Source: Bryoerythrophyllum caledonicum | Taxonomy: Eukaryota > Streptophyta > Bryopsida > Pottiales > Pottiaceae | Assembly (NCBI GenBank): GCA_963971425.1 | Contig: OZ020516.1 | Coordinates: 34,770,199 to 34,834,198, forward strand | Direction: 5' to 3' | Length of the DNA stretch: 64,000 nucleotides | Shown: positions 1 to 11,119 of the stretch, one piece after another | How the letters are laid out: each line of letters opens with the position of its first letter | Position numbering within the stretch: the stretch's first letter is position 1 | Program-made: the position numbers and the translations under genes | The notes under the pieces: model-generated | Seen by the model: only the letters and a program-made list of their open reading frames with translations | The model's database searches: none | Told to the model about the DNA's origin: nothing

Positions 1-564
1 TTAAGCCCTTTACCTTAGTATTTACCTTCGCATAGTTTCAAACCTACGTGTTAGCAGACGCCTCAAACAAGTGAAGGAACATCTTGCAAATTACCACGTT
101 GAACATGGAACAACTGCAGATAATTCACAGAAACGCAGAGCAGAGGAATGTATCATCATAGCACAGAACTTTCTGAATGATGATTTAACTTGCAAAAGCA
201 AGACAAGTAATCATAGGCTTTCACTTTGGGAATAGCCAATTCAATTCCACTGGAGATGTCTTCTCTGAAGGGTACGCATTGAACAACTCCGACTAAATGT
301 ATTGACACCCTGCTCAATGTCTAATGTATTGAGCAGGGTGTCTAATGTAACAGCTGAAATGGACTGTACATGAGAAATGGCGCCGACGTTTAGTTGTACA
401 TGAGAACTGTAGAACCGTAGGAAAGGAAGTATTCTTCTACCATCTGCCACTTGGTACATCTGTCAGGTTCTACAAAGTATGCTGCGAAATGCTCTGGGTA
501 CACTAAGCTGCACCCTCACCGAGCGAAGTGAAATTTAAGCCGGGAAGAAGAGAAAAGCAAAACA
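1..564. other. No gene seen; 3' flank of SPC25
   Basis: No open frame here has recognisable protein similarity. The stretch lies downstream of the minus-strand SPC25 stop codon and probably contains its 3' untranslated region. The only structure is a perfect inverted repeat, listed separately. Confidence 0.5.
304..342. repeat. Perfect 15-bp hairpin
   Basis: The arm GACACCCTGCTCAAT (304-318) is followed by a 9-nt spacer and its exact reverse complement (328-342). The repeat lies about 220 bp beyond the SPC25 stop, in the presumed 3' flank. It could form a stem in the transcript or be a remnant of a small element. The symmetry is certain; function is unknown. Confidence 0.75.
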
Positions 565-2299
565 TCAGTTCACTAAATACCGAGATCTGACAGCAAGTAC
601 TTCAAACTCTCGACGCATGGACCTTACAAACCGTGATAGCTCGTTGCTTTTGTTCAACGACTCCACAAAACCCCCCGATGCTTCCACCCAGGGATTGCAA
701 TCAACCACTGCAGAACCAAAACTTTGTTAAGCAACTACAAAGATATGAACTTAGATAATAGCTAATTCAACATAACCTCATCATAGGTCTTAGCTAGTCA
801 ACGCAACCTCTGCCACGTTGTACGCCATTTAGATTCAACTGAATGCGAATGAAAGCAGGAGTAGAGAGATGAAGGCAACAACATGTGAGAGTTACTTACT
901 CGTCCAAGAGTTGGTGCTTTTATCCAAGCGAATAGAGAAACTGGACACACGATCTGGATCACGAGGATCCACGTTGGTGAAGATGAACTTCACAGCTGCC
1001 AGCAAACCCCAGCCTAACTTCAGTACAAAGGTCCAGACTATGACACACAATATAGTCAGCGGATTGTATGTGTTATCAAGCATGTCACAGAAGCGAATAC
1101 ATACTCTTCTAAACTCTGGGAGCAAGGGCTCAACATGATCTGTCCTGCAAAAATTGATGCGGTCAGACTCATCATGGTGCTTATCTTGGTTCACCTATAG
1201 CTGGTGATGTGCGAGGACATCTACTACTTACATTGCACTCTGCAGATCCTAAAGATGGTAAACTCACGTACTTACCATCCGAGTACTCACAACGCAGACT
1301 TAATAGTCGTTTGTACCATCCCGTTGCTTCATTCAGCGCCTTGACTTTTTGCTTCCTGAGACTAAGCTTATCTGTGATATCTGCAACGAGTGACCATACA
1401 AAACTTTGAGCATTCAAGGTATTCGGCGCAGAATTCAAATAAGATTTACCAAGAGGATTCTTAGGCTGCTAAAAATAACGAAGAGAATTTTACCTGACAT
1501 AGACTTGGAAATAAGTGCTTCTCGGTCCACTTTCAGCTGAAACAACTTGGTCGTGTGCTCATGCAGGTCTTCGAGATTTTTATACACCTCGGAAATTTCA
1601 TGCTCGCAATTGCTCAGCTCTTCCTGCTGCGAATCCCTCACTACATCCCGATCGTAAAATTAGTCTCTGCTCCAAGCCATTCTAACGCAGCCTCGCTGAA
1701 AATATCGCCTTCTAACCTTTCACACTTGCACAATCTCATACAAGCAGTAAAAACTTAAGACGCTACTCTAACTCTCGTACACCACTCCATTCCAACTCAA
1801 ATTTCATACGGTAGTACGGCAGGTATACTTCTGTTCCGTCAACAACAAAAACTCACTTTATCCGACAAAAGACTGCATTCTCGTTCCTAACCCCCTACAA
1901 AAAGCTCAAGAACAAAAATTCCTGAATATATCAACCAAACCTTTTCTAATGAAGTGATCTTCCGCTTCCAAGCTCTTCGAGCGGTCCGAGACTTCCTTCA
2001 CGCCCTCTACAACACAAAAACAAAAACGTCAACAAAAACCTCGCGCCAGACTAAACAAACGCAGGTTCCAATCATGCATAATTTCTATATTAAAAAAAAT
2101 CTTCTCCATCACAGACACGCTCTCAGAAAAAATTGAGTAAGCGCTAACCTTGAGCGGAAGAGCGGATGGAGGCGGCAGCCGCGACAGAGTCCGCCAACAA
2201 GCTCTCGACCTGCAGGCTCCACACGTCCATACGCTTCACAAGCTCGCCGAGCTCCTTCCCGAAGTGCGCGCCATTTACCGCGGCTCCGCTGCGCTCCAT
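565..2299 (-). CDS. SPC25: Kinetochore protein SPC25 (NDC80 complex subunit)
   Basis: SPC25 pairs with SPC24 at the inner end of the NDC80 complex, which links kinetochores to spindle microtubules. Minus-strand exons: 2299-2149, 2006-1941, 1640-1494, 1380-1291, 1013-900 (or 995-900) and 707-565. All introns are GT-AG and all phases join, giving about 236 aa (230 with the shorter exon 5). The start MERSGAAVNG opens the only N-terminal exon in phase. Residues about 50-150 are heptad-rich coiled coil. The C-terminal RWD-type domain is recognisable from NEATGWYKRLL, VKFIFTNVDPRDPDR, VDCNPWVE and ELSRFVRSMRREF, all close to the Spc25 family signature. Length is normal. The exon 5 acceptor is the one uncertain point: the upstream AG (exon from 1013) keeps six more residues and fits family spacing better. 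Confidence 0.88.
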
Positions 2300-3149
2300 C
2301 CCTCACTCAGTCGTTTTCCCGCCCTCGCGCAGCCAGAGCACGCCTCATACAAGAAGAGTGCGCGCACGCGCCAGTGCAGGCAGAGGCGGCTCCACAGCGG
2401 CAGCTCCGAGTGCCGTCAATGACTGGCGATGGCGATGGCGTGTGTCGAGGGTTTCAATTCAAAATGGAATTGAGAGCGAAAGGCGAAGTGAGGGATGATG
2501 GCTGCGTTTTCTCATCACAACCTTAACCCCATGAGCCTCTAACCATGGTTAAGTCCCGTCAACCCCTAGTGGAGCATGTGAGGTAGGTGGACATGGTCTC
2601 CCTTGTCTTTTATTGAAGCATGCCACTTTGTTCATCCTCTCCACGTGATGGACCTAATTTTGAATACAATATTGAAATAAGGACACGTGTCATTCCTTGG
2701 AGAACTACCCTTTCCATATTTGCAAGAAAAATGTAGTGGGCATAATTTGAAATCTAAATAAGATCCTACCCCCTTATTTCGCACTTGCACTTTTCAAATT
2801 GTAAGTACCATCAAATATTCCGTAATTAGAAAATATTTTGCAGACCAATCAACAACAAGGATGGATTACGGTTTTGAATGCAAAGCCATATCCTTAGAAA
2901 CACACTAGTTGTATTTTCATTTGGGAATTGCAAAGCTGAGTGCAAAGTGACCATTCTATGAGGTATGTGTTCTTCTCTTGATTTTATTTTTGTTTTTAAT
3001 TTTGATCTTATGTTTAACATATACTTTCAATTATTAACACATGCTTGCGAATTCCATGTTGTTTTAAACATTCATTTTCATTTCATGTTCTTTCTGTAAG
3101 AGATGTTAGAAGTGTTGCATTTATGGAATTTCGGTGATAATATTAAGAA
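2300..3149. other. No gene seen; SPC25 upstream region
   Basis: The 5' flank of SPC25. It is GC-rich up to about 2.5 kb, then becomes AT-rich with no supported coding frame. No clear promoter element stands out beyond the change in composition. Confidence 0.4.
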
Positions 3150-3165
3150 GACAATCCCCATTCAT

Positions 3166-3530
3166 GATGGGTTTTGTCAATGATAGCTCCCTCTAGATGT
3201 CTGTGATGGGTATTTTTGGGCTACTCCTTCTCTTTTCTCAACCAGTGATAGTTCCTTGTCACAAAGGGGTCATCGCGATGGTTATTGTCCATGATTATAT
3301 AATTTTGTTTTAATGATGGGTATTGCCGACAATACTCTTAAGCCAAACATATGATGGGTATTGCCAATGATAGCTTCCTCTAGATGTCTGCAATGGGTAC
3401 CATTGACCTCCTCCTTCTCTCTTCTCAACCAAGGATAGTTCCTTGTCACAAAAGGATCATCGCGATGGTTATTTCCCACAATTTTATAATTTTATTTTAG
3501 CAATGGATATTGCATGGTTGGGCCAATCTT
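3166..3530. repeat. Two-copy ~187-bp tandem repeat in MULE left flank
   Basis: The unit starting at 3166 recurs at 3353. Both copies contain TGATAGC(T)TCCTCTAGATG, then TAGTTCCTTGTCACAAA, then TCATCGCGATGGTTAT. Similarity is high but imperfect. Similar shorter motifs continue to about 3770. Confidence 0.75.
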
Positions 3531-4089
3531 TTCATCTTAGTCCAAGGTTTAGGTCTGCCCATACAAGACATATCATGATAGGTATTGTCCATGATGTTTT
3601 AGTGTTCAACTATGATGGATACTGTTTGCTTGGATTTTGTAACCTTCATGTGACTAAAGATATTTCCCTCTCCCGTATGAGACACCGTGATTGTTATTCC
3701 TCATGATCTTGTGTACAACCATACCGAGATGGTTATTGTAGATGATAGCTCACTTTCTTTACGTGTGATGGATATTATAAGTTAGAGTCATGTACACTCT
3801 CTAACCATATCCATTTGCATTAACCAAGGTTGTTTGTTGTTCTAAGAAAAGTGTAATAGAACACACAATTTATTATTTTTCGAGTTGTAATAATATAAAT
3901 TCAAACCTATTTGAGATTGAAGTCATTCCTTACAACTATTGATAGACGTTATGTCTTTGAACAACATTGTAATGGATATTGCCATTAAATTCTTTGTCCA
4001 AACACTTGCATGATGCGTTTTTTGATAGTAATGTTGTGCATTTCTTGAAATTTAGACTAATACATCCAATTTGGTTGAATTTATTCTTC

Positions 4090-5011
4090 ATGTATATAGG
4101 GGACAATATGGGGAACAAGAAGAAGACGGTCACTATCCAAACTCCTTCGATAGGGCTGATTCCTTTCCAAGCTATTGCTTAGAATGGTGGAGAAAGGCAT
4201 GGATTCGGATACACAACAACTGTATTGAACACATACGTTCCTTACGACAAAGTAGGCGACAGGGTAGGCATTGCTAGGTTTTCTGTGAAGCAATTGCGTT
4301 TATATCCAAATGTGGTAGAGTTGGCACACTATCATGTTGACCACACAAGGGAAGATGGGACACCGGCTCATGGAGTAGAAGACCCGCACTCAATGGGAAG
4401 AAAAACTACATATCAACCAAGAATGTCAAAGGAGCTCAAGAAGTGAATCATCCGTCGTCTGAGTGAAGGATTTATATCGAAGCAAGTTTATGAAGAGCAC
4501 AAGTGCAGTTGAATTGGGAGGAAGAAGGCAAAAACCAAGAAACTACGTGATGATTTTGTAGAGTTTCAGGATATTGCGTATTATGAGAAAATGATGATGA
4601 TGGGGTGTGGCGTCGTGATCTAAACGGCTTTGAGAGTATTAAGATGTGGGTAAAGGAAGAACCCAAAAACGTCTTCATGTGGCATGAAAAGGACGATGTC
4701 ACGGACTTACCATTAATTTTGGGTATCCAAACTCCTTGGCAGAAAGAAATGAAGCTCAAATTTGGTCACAATGGAGCCATAGCAATGGATGCTACTTTCG
4801 GTACAAACTTGCCCAAATATCCTTTGTTTTTTTTGCTTGTCTTTGATGATTGGAGGAACAATATACCTGTAGCTAGGATCCTCACTAGCCGCCAAAAATA
4901 AGAGGAACTCGTGGTTGGAACATCTGAGGAGACACACATAGAAAGAGATGTTGGATTTCCTACCATCATGTTTTATACTTGATGACGCTGGTGTGGAGAG
5001 AATTTACCTTG
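4090..5011 (+). pseudogene. MULE transposase, N-terminal and catalytic part (broken)
   Basis: Frames at 4225-4446, 4447-4600 and 4605-4901 together resemble plant MULE transposases. The region around 4780-4900 reads AIAMDATFGTNLPKYPLF and LLVFDDWRNNIPVARI, the hallmark DDE-containing block. It is preceded by FILGIQTPWQKEM-like text (here LILGIQTPWQKEMKLKFGH). In-frame stops occur at 4444 and about 4512, and more follow 4901, so no full protein can be made. Similarity ends near 5011, where an unrelated insertion begins. Confidence 0.8.
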
Positions 5012-6575
5012 GAAAAATACCGGGTTCTTGGCTACTACCAAACTTAGTAAAAAGAGAAGGAAGATAAAACAAATATGGACTTCTTCAATAAATAATGATG
5101 TTCAAAGCCTTGATCCTGATTAAATACCGAATTCTTAGTTCATCTTGACAAATTCTTGCAAGTAGTCAACATAAAAGTTGTCTAAACTTGGGGCAATAGA
5201 ACCCCTTTTTACTAAATTGGGCATTTCTACTTCATAAATAACTTTATACATGCATGCAGTGACTTTCTAGAAAGTTAATATAGTAAGCCTCATATATGCA
5301 AAGTTTCAATACGAAAAGAATTTTACAACTATTTCTATAAAGAGTCAAAGTTACTGCTTTAAATTGTTCAAGGCAGCCAACCCTTTTCCACTCAAATTAG
5401 CATAACTCTTATAATACAACTTGAAATTAAGCTTGTAATAACTTTCTGTAAATTTAAAAATAAGATAAATAAGTAATGAAAGTTTCAACTCTATTGACCC
5501 TATATATAACGAACTATGGTTGCTCAGAGTTACTACTTAAAACTTGTGGAGAAAACCGCTCCTCCGAGAACATCCCTTCAATCGATCAAGTGCCACGGCT
5601 TCATAACAATTCAAATTTGAGCTTGTGATAGCTCATTGGAAAGTTAATACCATCACCTTTATACATTTAAAGTTTAACTATCTCACTCTTTGTATACAAA
5701 TTTCTACATAGAATCAAAGTAACAGCTCTTGAAAACTCACAGCAGTAGTTCCCTCTTTATTCAAATCCACACCACGGTTTCTACATAACTCCGATTTGAA
5801 CGTGTGATAGCTTGTTCGAAAGCTATTAATAAGATCTATAACATTAACAAAATTGTCATCAAAACTCCAAAAAACTCTACCTGCTAATCTAGAGAACCCG
5901 AGCGTCTTTTTATACTAAAAGGAGGAGGCTTTGGCCGAAGGAGGAGGGAAGGAAAGTCAAGCGCCTAAATCAGCCCATGCCTCTCTAGTCTTCCTTTTTA
6001 CTCGCCTTTGGTCAATAAAAACCATTTACCTCCAAATTTCATCCATAATTTTCCACATAAGCCTAACTTGGCTTATATTTCCTAACCTATAACTCAACTA
6101 CAAGTTGGCACTATATTTCTCCCTTTAAACTAATCTCTAAACTATACAGTTCTTATTCTTACTACAAACTATAATACCATAGCATTTTGTTTAAGTTTTT
6201 TGATCTTTGAAGCATTCAAAAAATATCTTAAATATCTCTAGAGTCTGGGCACATTCACCGATCGCGGCTTGGTTCGCTGGCTGAGCGTATTCGTCGTAAA
6301 ATGCCGCTCCGGATTCGATTATCTTGCCTATCTGAGTGGCAGATACATACGTGGTCCGGGAGTGCTGAAATATGAGCAGCTAACAGCCTGAGGATACCCC
6401 TAAACCCTGAGCTAGTGACAAGTGCAGTAAATGTCCTCTAAAATAAGCTTGTGGTCTGGTAAGATAATTGAGGATAAAATTATTTGTCATATTCTCCACA
6501 ACTACCTTAAACAACTAAATTCCTTTCTTTTCTTTTCAATCTTATTTTTTTATATTATGAACTGTATCGCATCAC
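5012..6575. mobile_element. Unclassified insertion splitting the MULE
   Basis: MULE homology stops near 5011 and resumes near 6575, so about 1.56 kb looks inserted. The AT-rich left two thirds contains three degenerate copies of a motif like TTGAGCTTGTGATAGCTCATT (near 5425, 5615 and 5795, about 185 bp apart). The right part (6240-6420) is more GC-rich. There is no coding frame. A solo LTR or other non-autonomous element is possible, but no terminal repeats or target duplication were identified. Confidence 0.45.
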
Positions 6576-7560
6576 GACAACGTTGATTATCAGTGGAGGG
6601 CATTGAAGCGAACTTGGCATCAGGTTGAAGTCTTTATCTACCTTTGATGTTTCCATGTTCTAAAAAATTGGAAAAATCATATTTGGACCAAGGTACCCAA
6701 CCTTGGTACATTGAGAGTCCTTGTGTACAAAATATAACATTCATTTTTGTATTTTTCTGTAAACTACAATGAGTCCAAGAAGGATTTTTTGGTAAGGGCG
6801 CGGAATATGAGTGAAAGAATGTTTCAATTCCTATACATTCCACAGTTTGAGAATTATTTCAAGAAATATTATGATCATCAAGGTAGAAAGATTACAATCT
6901 AATATTTTATTCCCCTTTTATTTTTGTATTAGGATAAAATACTACATGTGATTAATTGTTTATGACTTATTTTCTTTCTGCATGCTTATCTTTTATGTCA
7001 TATCTTGTAACCATTATGCTTTCTGGCAATAGCATTCATATGACTTTAATTTTTTTATTTGGTCCGGAGATTTACTTTGTAGGCCATCGACGAAATCCGC
7101 ATTCAAACCAAGACAATCAAGCCAGCATTGAATCATATCATGGAGCTTTGAAGCATTAGATGAAGATTGACAACCATCAACTCCGTGGAAGAAGAGTGGA
7201 TTCACTTGCTTGGCCTTTTGCAAGACCTATTAATACACATTACATATATGTGGAGGATAGGAAACTCCACGGGTTTGTTCTAAACAAATTTGTAGAAAAG
7301 GTTGTTGAAGATGGAATTGCAAAAACAAAAAAAATTCCTATGGGGTACATCCATTCTCATCATTTTGAAGACCAAGGATGGCAAGTTCACTCTCAAAATA
7401 TAGATGATTGTTGGTATGATATTCCGGATCCTTATACGCAATATGCTTCATGCTCATGTGAGTGGGCGATTCGTGGGAATTTTTGTAAACACTAACTTGC
7501 TTTGATCAAGTCGGCCATAGACATATCTTGGATTATTATGTTGGAGTTTCTAGGTACCTA
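6576..7560 (+). pseudogene. MULE transposase, C-terminal part with SWIM finger (broken)
   Basis: The frame resumes with DYQWRALKRTW-like text. It continues at 7080-7159 (NQASIESYHGALKH) and 7160-7495. The last piece ends YASCSCEWAIRGNFCKH, a textbook SWIM zinc finger (CxC...CxH) found at the C-terminus of MULE transposases. Stops at 7157-7159 and 7493 interrupt it. With the 4.1-5.0 kb part it forms one transposase gene, now dead. Confidence 0.8.
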
Positions 7561-8023
7561 TTATAGTTCTCTACGTGGGGATTGGAAGCAATGTTCAAGC
7601 ACATTGTTCCACTTGAGTCCTTTGAAGATTTTGATGTTGATATCAATGAACAGCACAAAGATTGTCATGATGACAACTGTTATGACCATGGTGGAGGACT
7701 TTACATGAAGGATAGAAATGTTGCTCATGGTAGTGAAGAACTAGCTTCATCTTCAATAGCTCCAACACATGTCCAAAATCATCAATTAATTGATGAATAT
7801 TTGGAAATTATTGACAAGTTAGTGTAGGAGGCTAAAGAAGAAGCCATTGGAGGAGGGTTGAAGTTAATTCAATACATGCAAGTCATGCAAGGTAGGATAT
7901 TGACAGATATAAGGCACATCCAAGCTTTACAAGATACAAATAGTCTACATCCTCAAACTAGCTTTCAAGTAGTGGAGGAGAGATTTGACATGTCAATTGT
8001 GAGGATCCCGGATTTTTGAGAAA

Positions 8024-8160
8024 AGATAATGATTGCGATGGGCACTAAGATAATAAGGAAACTTAGTGTTCTCATTGAAGAAACTTAGTGTTCTCATTGA
8101 GAAAAGATAATGATTGCGATAGAAGACTAAGTTAATGAGGAAACTTAGTGTTCTATGAGT
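8024..8160. repeat. Short tandem repeat with AACTTAGTGTTCT core
   Basis: AAACTTAGTGTTCTCATTGA occurs twice back to back near 8060-8100 and again with changes near 8140. It is interleaved with GAAAAGATAATGATTGCGAT, also present twice. It lies inside the MULE, between the transposase relic and the downstream ORF. Confidence 0.7.
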
Positions 8161-8268
8161 TAGACGTGAGGAGTAGTGATTTTTTGTTTGTAGTTGTCTT
8201 TCATTGCTTATGGGTTTCATAATCTATATTTTTTTATCTTTTGTCTAATATTTCAATCAATAGTAATG

Positions 8269-8857
8269 GTTCATGATCGTGATGAATTTGCAAATTTGGT
8301 GTTTACTGCTCCAAAGAAGTTGAAGAGGGTCACTGAGGAAATGAAGAGTCTCTTCAAGGATTTGAAGTGGAAAGATAATCAATGCTTTTGTAGGGGATTA
8401 GTGAAGGAGGTTATGGATTGACATCACCACAAAGCCTTGCTTCTTGTGTAAGTTATTTCCTTGCATTCTATTTTCATTTGATCCATTTTAAATTGCTATG
8501 TTTGTTGTTCAAAGACTTCGTGATAGTAATCAATATTTAAATGTATTTTTTTTGCACAGGCTAAAAGAAGGGAAAGATAGATGGATTCTAAGGTATGTGG
8601 GATTGTGCAAAGACATCTATACTATACAAAATGCAACTCGTATGGATCGGATTGAAGTTGCATGTCAAGCCTATAGAGCTATTCATTCCATAGCTGCTAT
8701 GGAGGATATTTGTGAAGACAATGAAGAAGTAGAGGAGGTCAATGAGATTGAAGATGACAGTGAAAGTTGGAGTGATGGTACTAATGATAGTGATAGTCTG
8801 AGTAATAGTGGGAGTGATAATGTTAGTGACAGTTTTGTTGATGAAGATGATGAGTGA
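8269..8857 (+). CDS. Unrecognised second ORF of the MULE, acidic C-terminus
   Basis: Two adjoining plus-strand frames (8269-8421 and 8498-8857) may be exons of one accessory gene. The first reads MVHDRDEFANLVFTAPKKLK. The second contains LKEGKDRWILRYVGLCKDIY and ends in a long Asp/Glu/Ser-rich tail (about 8690-8857). I recognise no domain. A stop at 8419-8421 and an intron-like stretch with a T-rich tract and CACAG at 8556-8560 separate them. The position inside the inverted flanks suggests it belongs to the transposon. It could also be captured host sequence. Confidence 0.35.
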
Positions 8858-9189
8858 ATAAGCCAATTTTTTTTCTTTACTTCTTTGCAATATGGTTGCA
8901 TTTAAAAGATGTTGTCATGCATATATTGAACTATTTATTTTTCAACACTTGAATTGCATGGTATACTTTATGCTTAAATATTGGTGTACAAACTCATTTG
9001 CAACTTTATATTTGTGTTGGTTGTTGAATTAACTTCATGATGAGATCATGTAGAACTATAGCATACCTCATTGATATATAATTTTCTTGAGGTAAATATA
9101 TTTGTATTCAAAATTTAAAAACTCATACAATTTCACTGTCTTTTTTCAAAATCCATTATAAAGTATCATATTCAAATATTATAAGCAAT

Positions 9190-9400
9190 AGTCATTGCCG
9201 TGGTTACAATTTCTTATGCAAGTATCATTGGTCTTCTATGGAGACTTAGATAATTCCCATCGCCACATTTCGATATCCACCATGAAATAGCACGGACAAT
9301 ACTCATCGCCATAGCCACAACCTTGGATGTAAGTATCCCTAGTCTTCAATGGGGACTTAGATAATTCCCATCGCCACATTTTAATACCCATCGTGAAGTA
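9190..9400. repeat. Two-copy ~118-bp tandem repeat in MULE right flank
   Basis: GGAGACTTAGATAATTCCCATCGCCACATT-type text occurs at about 9240 and again near 9350, each preceded by CTTGGATGTAAGTATC-like sequence. The motif CCCATCGCCA is the inverted counterpart of the left-flank motifs. Confidence 0.7.
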
Positions 9401-9539
9401 TGTCTAACTTTCTACTAACTCTCATCTACTGATAATCAAGTTTCATTATTTTTATCCCTTGAACTAGATTACTATTATCAATGCACTTCGATTTTAATTC
9501 CTGATACTTTTTAATTTGAGATACTAATCTATTACTAAT

Positions 9540-11040
9540 TTATCCTGAACTACCTATGTGAGTATATTCAGAACTAGTACTAGACTGGAAAGTTTTATGG
9601 TCATCAATACTAGCCCTCCAGATTAACTCTGTAATCCCATCGCAAAAATTGATACCTATTTTTTAAGAGGCTATAAAAAACTCTCCTCCCTGACAATCAA
9701 ACCCCCCCTCAAAAGATGTTAATTTCCCGGAATCCTTAATGGTAGGAGCATATATTCCAAAGCTATACCTACTAAAGTCGTTATATCAATGCAAAACATT
9801 ATCAAAATCATCAAACGTAAAGGTAAGGTTCCTACGAAGTCCTCCTTCTTTTGGATCATTGTATTCAAAATCTCCGAAATCTGGAACTTTAGCCTTCTTT
9901 GCTTCATCCACTATTTTCTGAAATAGATGTTGCGATAAGCCTTCAAATCGGTTTTGATAAAAACCAGAAATCCAGTCAATCTCTTCTTGATCCCGCACCC
10001 ATTCAGAAATCCCATCTATTTTTTGTTGTAAAGACCAACTCGGAACGTATTTACCAATTAACAATGTTTTTCCAGCAATGCCCTGTTCCAGGCGCCATCC
10101 GATAGCAAACATTTTACTTTTTCCTCCTTTATGAAGACCATTACATTTAATCTTTCCAGCATGTTTATGGATCCGTAAGAAATCCATAGTTAACCTTTCG
10201 AAATCTTTAAATTCAGTAGTGGTTATCATGTAAATAGGAGTAAATCTCACCACAAGTACTACCTCCATAGAATCTTTATCTACAACTGTAACAGTTCCAT
10301 GATCAAAAATCATTGCTCCTTCCATTAGATTTAGAATATCCCACTTTTTCATTCTTTTCCAAAATATTACCCTACTACTTCCTTCCACATAACTTCTTGC
10401 AGAATCAAGATTCTTCGGCTCCATAAGTTTAAACTTCTCATCAGTTTTTTTTTTCCTTTTTAACCAATAATAAAAAAATTCAATATTAAATCAATACATT
10501 CAATCATTTGCATTTTTATTGTTTTATTATACATAAATAAATAAGTGCAATTAAAAAATACATACCTCATATTTTTATGATATTCCTCTTCTCCATTGTC
10601 AACAATAGGACTGAAAGCATGAAAATCCCAATGATAACCTCCATAATGGAAACAATAATATTGATTAACACCTGCAATATAGTACATAGTAACTTATAAA
10701 TAATCTTATATATTAACTATAAACTAAAGTGAGAAAAACAAATAATTGCCCATTACCAAGCTAAAGTACATCAATTTCAAAAATTACAATTTAGAGTTTA
10801 CACTAAATCCAAAAGGTAACAAGAATGGTGGCCATAATCCCACTTTTCATGGACACCTTTTGAATTTAATATATCAAGCTCACTCGTATATCTTACTTTA
10901 CTTCTTCCATTGATTACTTTCAAAACACTCACTACGGTGCTTTTGAGTTTGTCATACCTTAACCAATGGAACACAAACTCATATTCAGACAGTTCGGCCT
11001 CCAGAAGAAAGAGCTTAGATGCTGCGCTGCACAAATTGGA
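9540..11040 (-). pseudogene. Tet-like 2OG-Fe(II) oxygenase (TET/JBP-type fold), degenerate
   Basis: The main exon runs from about 10430 down to 9540. It shows KSKMFAIGWRLEQGIAGK, VPDFGDFEYND, NLTFTFDDFDNVLH, YSFGIYAPTIKDSGKL, CDGITELIWR and DDHKTFQSS. Order and spacing match fungal and algal Tet-like oxygenases, whose core has an HxD iron motif and a distal His. Two in-frame stops follow the core: TGA right after the HxD histidine (near 9790) and TAA (near 9666). The expected Asp reads Tyr. Upstream exons at 10671-10566 (VNQYYCFHYGGYHWDFHAF) and about 11034-10800 are less certain; the former has good splice sites. Family members oxidise 5-methylcytosine or related bases; this copy cannot be active as read. 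Family assignment is from motif memory. Confidence 0.6.
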
Positions 11041-11119
11041 CCGACTTAATTGGTGTGCTCTTCAAACTGCATGTATGCAAAAGCAACAAATGCTCTAGTC
11101 AGTCAGAGAAGTGTACAAC

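Larger units (their letters stand above)
3150..9415 (+). mobile_element. Decayed MULE (Mutator-like) DNA transposon
   Basis: Plus-strand fragments of a MULE transposase (4.1-5.0 and 6.6-7.5 kb) lie between flanks that share short motifs in opposite orientation. The left flank repeats forms like GATGGGTATTGCC and GCGATGGTTATTGTCC (3166-3740). The right flank has the reverse-complement type, such as TTCCCATCGCCAC (9253-9380). I infer these are long, subterminally repetitive inverted ends. Exact termini and a 9-bp target duplication were not resolved. The element is inactive: its transposase has many stops and a 1.5-kb interruption. Confidence 0.6.
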
